Positions 52,937 through 56,492 of a DNA stretch of 56,492 nt are shown in pieces (position 1 is the first letter of the stretch; the number at the start of each line of letters is the position of its first letter). Origin of the DNA: an uncultured Sphingomonadales bacterium (GTDB taxonomy: Bacteria > Pseudomonadota > Alphaproteobacteria > Sphingomonadales > Sphingomonadaceae); contig CAIKKO010000076.1 of the NCBI GenBank assembly GCA_903828025.1, positions 1-56,492 of the forward strand, given 5' to 3'. The position numbers and the translations under genes are program-made. The notes under the pieces were generated by a model. The model was not told where the DNA came from. It saw only the letters and a list, made by a program, of their open reading frames with translations, and did not search any database.

Positions 52937-54709
52937 TCACGCCACGGATTCCTTGGTTGCGGTGCCGCCGGGGGCAGGGGCCTGCCCAGCTTGCACTTGT
53001 GCCTGCGGGTTTTGTGCCTGCGGGTTTTGCGCCTGCATGCGCTGCATCACCTCGTCGCGCGGGCCGAAATCGGCGAGGCGGCCGCTGTTGATGACCGCGA
53101 GATGGGTCGAGGGACCAAGCGTGGCGGGGCGGTGGGTGATCATGATGACAATGCCGCCGCGTGCGCACACCCCGGCGATGGCATGCGCGAGCGCGGCGTC
53201 GCCCGCCGCATCGAGGTTGGAATTCGCCTCGTCCAGCACGAGCAGGAACGGATCGCCATACAGCGCGCGGGCAAGCCCGACGCGCTGACGCTGCCCGGCG
53301 GACAGTTCGACCGCGCCCGCCGAAACCGGGGTTTCATAGCCATCGGGCAGCGCGAGGATCACCTCGTGCATCCCCGCCGCCTTGGCCGCGTTCATCACCG
53401 CTTCCGAGGTGGCTTCGGGATCGAAACGCGCGATATTCTGGCCGATGGTGCCGTCCACGAGGTCGACCGTTTGCGGCACATAGCCGAAATAGCTGCCGAG
53501 CGTTTCGTGGTCCCACTGGTCGAGCGTTGCGCCGTCAAGCCGCACTTCGCCGCGATTGGGCTTCCAGATGCCGAGGATGGCGCGCACCAGCGTGGTCTTG
53601 CCTGCCGCGCTCGGGCCGATCACGGCAAGGACTTGACCGGGGGTCAAAGTGAGCGAAACGCCCGAAAGCGTAAAGCGCTGCGTGCCCGGCGGGGCCACCC
53701 AGATATCCCGCAAGGTCAACTCGTTGCTGGGCCGGTCCAGCGTGACATTGCGGGCAGGGGGCTTGCGGAAGGTCGAGACGGCTTGCGAAATGCGGCCCCA
53801 GCCTGCCCGCGCGGCGACAAGGCCCTTCCAGTTGGCGATGGCTTGATCGACCGGCGCCAGCGCGCGGCCCGACAGCACCGAGGAGGCGAGGATTACGCCG
53901 CCGCTGGCCTTGCCGTCGATCACCAGCAGCGCGCCGACCGAGAGGATCAGCGATTGCAGCAGCATGCGGAACGATTTGCTCGCGCCGCCGAGCCGCGAAA
54001 CGGTGCGTGAAAGGTAGGACTGCGCCTCGATGAAGTTGCCTTCCCAGCCAGCCGTGCGCGCCACCAGCCGCTCCTGCATGCCCATCGCCAGCGCGGATTC
54101 GGCAAAGCGGATTTCGGACAGCGCGGCGGCCGAGCGGCGGCCGGTGATCGTGGACAGCTCGCGCGATCCTGCCTGGGTGCGCTTGTTCGACCAGATGGCG
54201 AGGCCCGCCATCACGAAAACCCCGGCGAGTGCAGTCAGCCCCAGCCACCAGTGCAACGCGAACAGCACGATGAGGAAAGTGATCACCCACGGCAGGTCGA
54301 TCAGCGCAATCGGGCCCTGGCTGGCCAGAAACGTGTGCACGGAATCAAGGTCGCGCGTGAATTGCAGTCCGTCGCCCTTGTCGGCCCCGGCGCGCAGCGG
54401 CCGCGTGACGGTGGCATAGTGCACCGCCTCGAACAGATCGTCGTGCACGCCGTTGGCAATGCCGAGCAGCGCTTCGCTGCGGATGCCTTCGAACACTGAC
54501 TGGAACGCATAAACCAGCAAAAGCATGCCGAAGAGGCCGATGAGCGTGGGCACGCTGCGGCTCGGCAGAACAGAATCGTAAACCAGCAGCATGTAGCCCG
54601 AGCCTGCGAAAACAAGCACATTGAGCATGACGCTGGCGATCGCGACCAAGATCAGGCCGCTGCGATAGCGCCTGACAAACAGCCGCATGAATTGACGATC
54701 TACGCTCAT
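52937..54709 (-). CDS. Type I secretion ABC transporter (PrtD/LapB-type permease-ATPase)
   Basis: 590 residues: a six-helix ABC_membrane part (residues ~20-300) and an ATPase with Walker A GPSAAGKTTLVRAILG, signature ELSAGQRQRVGLARAL, Walker B FLLVLDEANSNLD and His loop IMITHRP. The N-terminus goes straight into the membrane part, so there is no C39 peptidase or C39-like domain; this is the PrtD type that exports RTX proteins with C-terminal signals. The C-terminal tail carries QNPQAQNPQAQ, encoded by a 15-bp tandem repeat, and a Pro/Ala/Gln-rich end. First gene of the exporter operon. The two RTX proteins of this window are the best candidate substrates. Confidence 0.94.
   Translation of the reverse strand: MSVDRQFMRLFVRRYRSGLILVAIASVMLNVLVFAGSGYMLLVYDSVLPSRSVPTLIGLFGMLLLVYAFQSVFEGIRSEALLGIANGVHDDLFEAVHYATVTRPLRAGADKGDGLQFTRDLDSVHTFLASQGPIALIDLPWVITFLIVLFALHWWLGLTALAGVFVMAGLAIWSNKRTQAGSRELSTITGRRSAAALSEIRFAESALAMGMQERLVARTAGWEGNFIEAQSYLSRTVSRLGGASKSFRMLLQSLILSVGALLVIDGKASGGVILASSVLSGRALAPVDQAIANWKGLVAARAGWGRISQAVSTFRKPPARNVTLDRPSNELTLRDIWVAPPGTQRFTLSGVSLTLTPGQVLAVIGPSAAGKTTLVRAILGIWKPNRGEVRLDGATLDQWDHETLGSYFGYVPQTVDLVDGTIGQNIARFDPEATSEAVMNAAKAAGMHEVILALPDGYETPVSAGAVELSAGQRQRVGLARALYGDPFLLVLDEANSNLDAAGDAALAHAIAGVCARGGIVIMITHRPATLGPSTHLAVINSGRLADFGPRDEVMQRMQAQNPQAQNPQAQVQAGQAPAPGGTATKESVA
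52999..53028 (-). repeat. Two perfect 15-bp tandem repeats in the ABC transporter tail
   Basis: Units 52999-53013 and 53014-53028 are identical, with a partial third copy after them. They encode the repeated QNPQA of the C-terminal tail and are prone to slip in register without breaking the frame. Confidence 0.85.
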
Positions 54710-54776
54710 ATCACTCCTGTCCCGCGCCCGTTATCCGATGCCATGGAGGGCAGCAAGCTCAAATTTGACGGAATTA

Positions 54777-54795
54777 GTTGTTAGTCTCGAACAAC
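54777..54795. promoter_or_regulatory. Palindrome upstream of the type I secretion operon
   Basis: GTTGTT (54777-54782) and AACAAC (54790-54795) form a perfect inverted repeat with a 7-base spacer, 68 bases before the ABC gene start, inside an AT-rich region. The size suits a dimeric repressor or activator. A second, 10-base palindrome TAAGTACTTA lies at 54869-54878. Confidence 0.4.
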
Positions 54796-54952
54796 TTCCG
54801 AGCGGATCTTTAACCTAAAAATCGAAACGAGTTATGCTGAGGATACGTAGGTATATCGGGTTTAAGTTTAAGTACTTATCTTGTCGGCGCAGTCTTCGGC
54901 AGGGTCGTATAGCTAGTCCGTGCCTCGCGTAAGATAGCCTGTGTGGTTAGCG

Positions 54953-55330
54953 CTAGCGTTGGCTTTGACCCCACCGGCATAGCCCTGTGGGGGGGGTAAG
55001 CCGCAAGGCATCGGAAATATCTATTAGGACGGTTATGGCTTGCGCCTCCTTCGACGTAAGTCCAGAGAAATCGGGCAGGAATGCGCGCGCGGCCTGAATC
55101 AGGTTGCCCGGGCTCCGCTCCAGCTCGGAGCGGTATTGCGCCAATGTCGAGCAACCGTCGATTGCCGCCCACGCCACGCCGCCTGGGCCCGGACGCTCGT
55201 GAAACGCCCAGAGCGCCAGCACTGTCCGCTCGACAGCCATGCGGGCATGCTCGCCGGCCGCATCCGGCGATGCCCGGGCTTTCAGCTTCTGGCGATAGCG
55301 GCGTTGCCGGTCGGCGTTGGAGAGAGCCAT
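54953..55330 (-). CDS. Small protein of unknown function
   Basis: 125 residues from the ATG at 55330. It begins MALSNADRQRRYRQKLKARA, a basic N-terminus common among small genes of phage or mobile-element origin in Proteobacteria, and continues as a mostly helical, soluble protein (ARMAVERTVLALWAFHERPG; LAQYRSELERSPGNLIQAARAFLPDF; SKEAQAITVLIDISDALRL). There are no membrane segments and no motif I can name. It is divergent from ligA across ~200 bases. An overlapping open frame to 55376 looks like a shadow. A possible DNA-binding or regulatory role is only a guess from the basic N-terminus. Confidence 0.5.
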   Translation of the reverse strand: MALSNADRQRRYRQKLKARASPDAAGEHARMAVERTVLALWAFHERPGPGGVAWAAIDGCSTLAQYRSELERSPGNLIQAARAFLPDFSGLTSKEAQAITVLIDISDALRLTPPTGLCRWGQSQR

Positions 55331-55379
55331 GGGCAAGGATTGGCCGCTGCGCGCACGCCGCGCAATCCGGTACCAATGC

Positions 55380-55494
55380 GTTACGTAACCATCCTTAACG
55401 TCATCTGGCCCTAGCCGCACGTGCTGCGACCGAAAGCCGGGTTGACCTGCGTCAATTCGCCGCATGCCCGAAATTGTTAGGTCACCGACGTCGG
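55380..55494. promoter_or_regulatory. Palindrome cluster in the divergent region before ligA
   Basis: Three short perfect inverted repeats stand in a row: GTTACGTAAC (55380-55389), TTGAC-CTGC-GTCAA (55442-55455) and CCGACGTCGG (55485-55494). The middle one has the size and spacing of a LysR- or IclR-type half-site pair, and could control the lig genes. Confidence 0.35.
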
Positions 55495-55527
55495 AATGGC
55501 TCCGGCGATGCGCGAGCGAGACAAGCG

Positions 55528-55953
55528 ATGGCATCTGCAGCTGACAGGACCCTGCGAAGGTCGATCCCGGGGACAGCCTTGTTCGACGGCGATCTGGCCT
55601 CGCGCGGGTTCGAACTCAATGCGATGTGCTTTTCTTTCAACGATCCGGCGAACCGCGCAGCCTTCGTCGCCGACGAGGCCGGCTACTGCCGCAAGTTCGC
55701 CCTGACCCCTCGGCAGCGCGCTGCTGTCGCTGCACGCGATGTTCTCGCCATGCTCGAGGCGGGCGGGAACGTCTACTACCTCGCCAAGCTCGCAGGCATC
55801 CTCGGCCTCAACGTTCAGGATCTGGGCGCGCTGCAGGCTGGGCGGAGTGTCGCTGAATTCAAGGCCATGCTGGTGGCCCAGCATGCCGGGGTCGACCCCG
55901 CTATCGACGGACTCCATCTTGGCAAGACCAACCCTGCACGGGAGCATGCATGA
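55528..55953 (+). CDS. ligA: Protocatechuate 4,5-dioxygenase alpha subunit LigA
   Basis: 141 residues (Sphingobium LigA is 139). The family pattern is clear: IPGTALFDGDLASRGFELNAMCFSF, then NRAAFVADEAGYCRKFALTPRQRAAV, LEAGGNVYYLAKLAGILGL and a tail with GRSVAEFKAMLVAQHAG. LigA is the small helical subunit that closes over the active site of LigB; together they open the ring of protocatechuate between carbons 4 and 5, a central step of lignin-derived aromatic breakdown in sphingomonads. I chose the ATG at 55528; an upstream in-frame start adds a basic stretch not found in the family. Its stop overlaps the ligB start (ATGA). Confidence 0.93.
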   Translation: MASAADRTLRRSIPGTALFDGDLASRGFELNAMCFSFNDPANRAAFVADEAGYCRKFALTPRQRAAVAARDVLAMLEAGGNVYYLAKLAGILGLNVQDLGALQAGRSVAEFKAMLVAQHAGVDPAIDGLHLGKTNPAREHA

Positions 55954-56492
55954 TGGCTGAGGTGGTCGGCGGGTATTTCACCAGCCACGTTCCCGCGATT
56001 GGCGGGGCGATCCAGCGGGGCGAGCAGCAGTCCGCATACTGGAAACCGTTCTTCGACGGCTTTCCACCGGTGCGGCAATGGCTGGAGGATGTCCGACCGG
56101 ATGTCGCGGTCGTGTTCTACAACGATCACGGGCTGAATTTCTTCCTCGATGCGATGCCCACCTTCGCGGTCGGTGCGGCTCCGCGCTATGACAATGCCGA
56201 CGAGGGCTGGGGCCTCCCGGTCTACAAGAGCTTCACCGGCCATACCGATCTTTCGTGGCATATCATTGATGCGCTGGTCGGGGCGGAATTCGACATCACC
56301 ATGTGCCAGTCGATGAAGGTGGACCACGCGCTGTCGATCCCGTTCGAGCTGGCCTGGCCCGATGCGGAGGTGTGGCCGGTCAAGCTGGTGCCCATCGCGA
56401 TCAACACCGTGCAGTTTCCGCTGCCCTCGCCGCGCCGCTGTCTCGCGCTCGGGCAGGCGGTGGGGCAGGCGCTGCGGTCGTGGACCGGGGCC
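55950..56492 (+). CDS. ligB: Protocatechuate 4,5-dioxygenase beta subunit LigB, 3' truncated by window edge
   Basis: 181 codons are present before the window ends, against ~300 for the family. The sequence opens GGYFTSHVPAIGGAIQRGE and continues WKPFFDGFPPVRQWLEDVRPDVAVVFYNDHGLNFF. His13 and His60 match two of the three iron ligands of LigB (His12, His61), while the Glu ligand and the catalytic His195 would lie beyond the edge. Next come PTFAVGAAPRYDNADEGWG and MKVDHALSIPFELAWP, again typical. It is the catalytic extradiol (type II) dioxygenase subunit. It starts inside the ligA stop codon, so the two are translated together. Confidence 0.95.
   Translation, partial: MMAEVVGGYFTSHVPAIGGAIQRGEQQSAYWKPFFDGFPPVRQWLEDVRPDVAVVFYNDHGLNFFLDAMPTFAVGAAPRYDNADEGWGLPVYKSFTGHTDLSWHIIDALVGAEFDITMCQSMKVDHALSIPFELAWPDAEVWPVKLVPIAINTVQFPLPSPRRCLALGQAVGQALRSWTGA

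Overview
The window looks like chromosomal DNA of a GC-rich sphingomonad (Alphaproteobacteria, probably Novosphingobium or a close relative). The evidence is the LigA/LigB-type protocatechuate 4,5-dioxygenase pair at the right edge, the sphingomonad-style type II secretion operon, and the overall base composition and codon use. The genus is an inference from gene content, not from a database search.

Layout. 1-1.6 kb: a left-truncated open frame and, opposite it, a small RTX calcium-binding protein. 1.8-2.6 kb: an OmpR/PhoB-type response regulator whose receiver lacks the phosphoacceptor aspartate. 2.6-7.8 kb (minus strand): a set of exported proteins around a CsgG/HfaB-like outer-membrane lipoprotein, including a 515-residue protein with seven NS(I/V)SxAxVGxSAS repeats and two small Asn/Ser/Gly/Thr-rich proteins; this resembles a curli/holdfast-anchor-like fibre system. 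8.0-8.7 kb: a SleB-type cell-wall hydrolase. 8.7-18.7 kb (minus strand): a compact type II secretion operon, gspE-F-G-H-I-J-L-M-C-D-K. 19.0-39.5 kb (plus strand): a two-partner secretion operon encoding a ShlB/FhaC-type transporter, a DUF2341-LamG-ExbB fusion, ExbD, a TonB-like protein, a porin, a 4,374-residue filamentous-haemagglutinin-family adhesin and an OmpH/Skp-like chaperone. 40.0-42.5 kb: a large exported PstS-like phosphate-binding-fold protein with a Pho-box-like site upstream and a strong terminator downstream. 42.85-43.13 kb: a MITE-like element with perfect 32-bp inverted repeats. 43.1-46.1 kb: a DsbA-like oxidoreductase and modABC. 46.2-47.4 kb: a second RTX protein. 47.7-49.7 kb: a Kup potassium transporter. 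49.8-54.7 kb (minus strand): a complete type I secretion system (TolC, HlyD and PrtD-type ABC proteins). 55.0-56.5 kb: a small unknown gene, then ligA and the start of ligB.

How the genes fit together. Most of the window is devoted to moving proteins to or beyond the outer membrane. Four routes lie within 55 kb: type I with two RTX proteins as likely substrates, type II, type V two-partner with a dedicated ExbBD/TonB-like module, and a CsgG-like channel with repeat proteins. The large adhesin, RTX proteins and repeat proteins suggest a surface-attachment or biofilm region. The strongest candidates for little-described biology are the CsgG-linked repeat operon, the energised two-partner adhesin operon with its sensor-ExbB fusion, the phosphorylation-incompetent regulator, and the inverted-repeat element that shares a stop codon with its neighbour.
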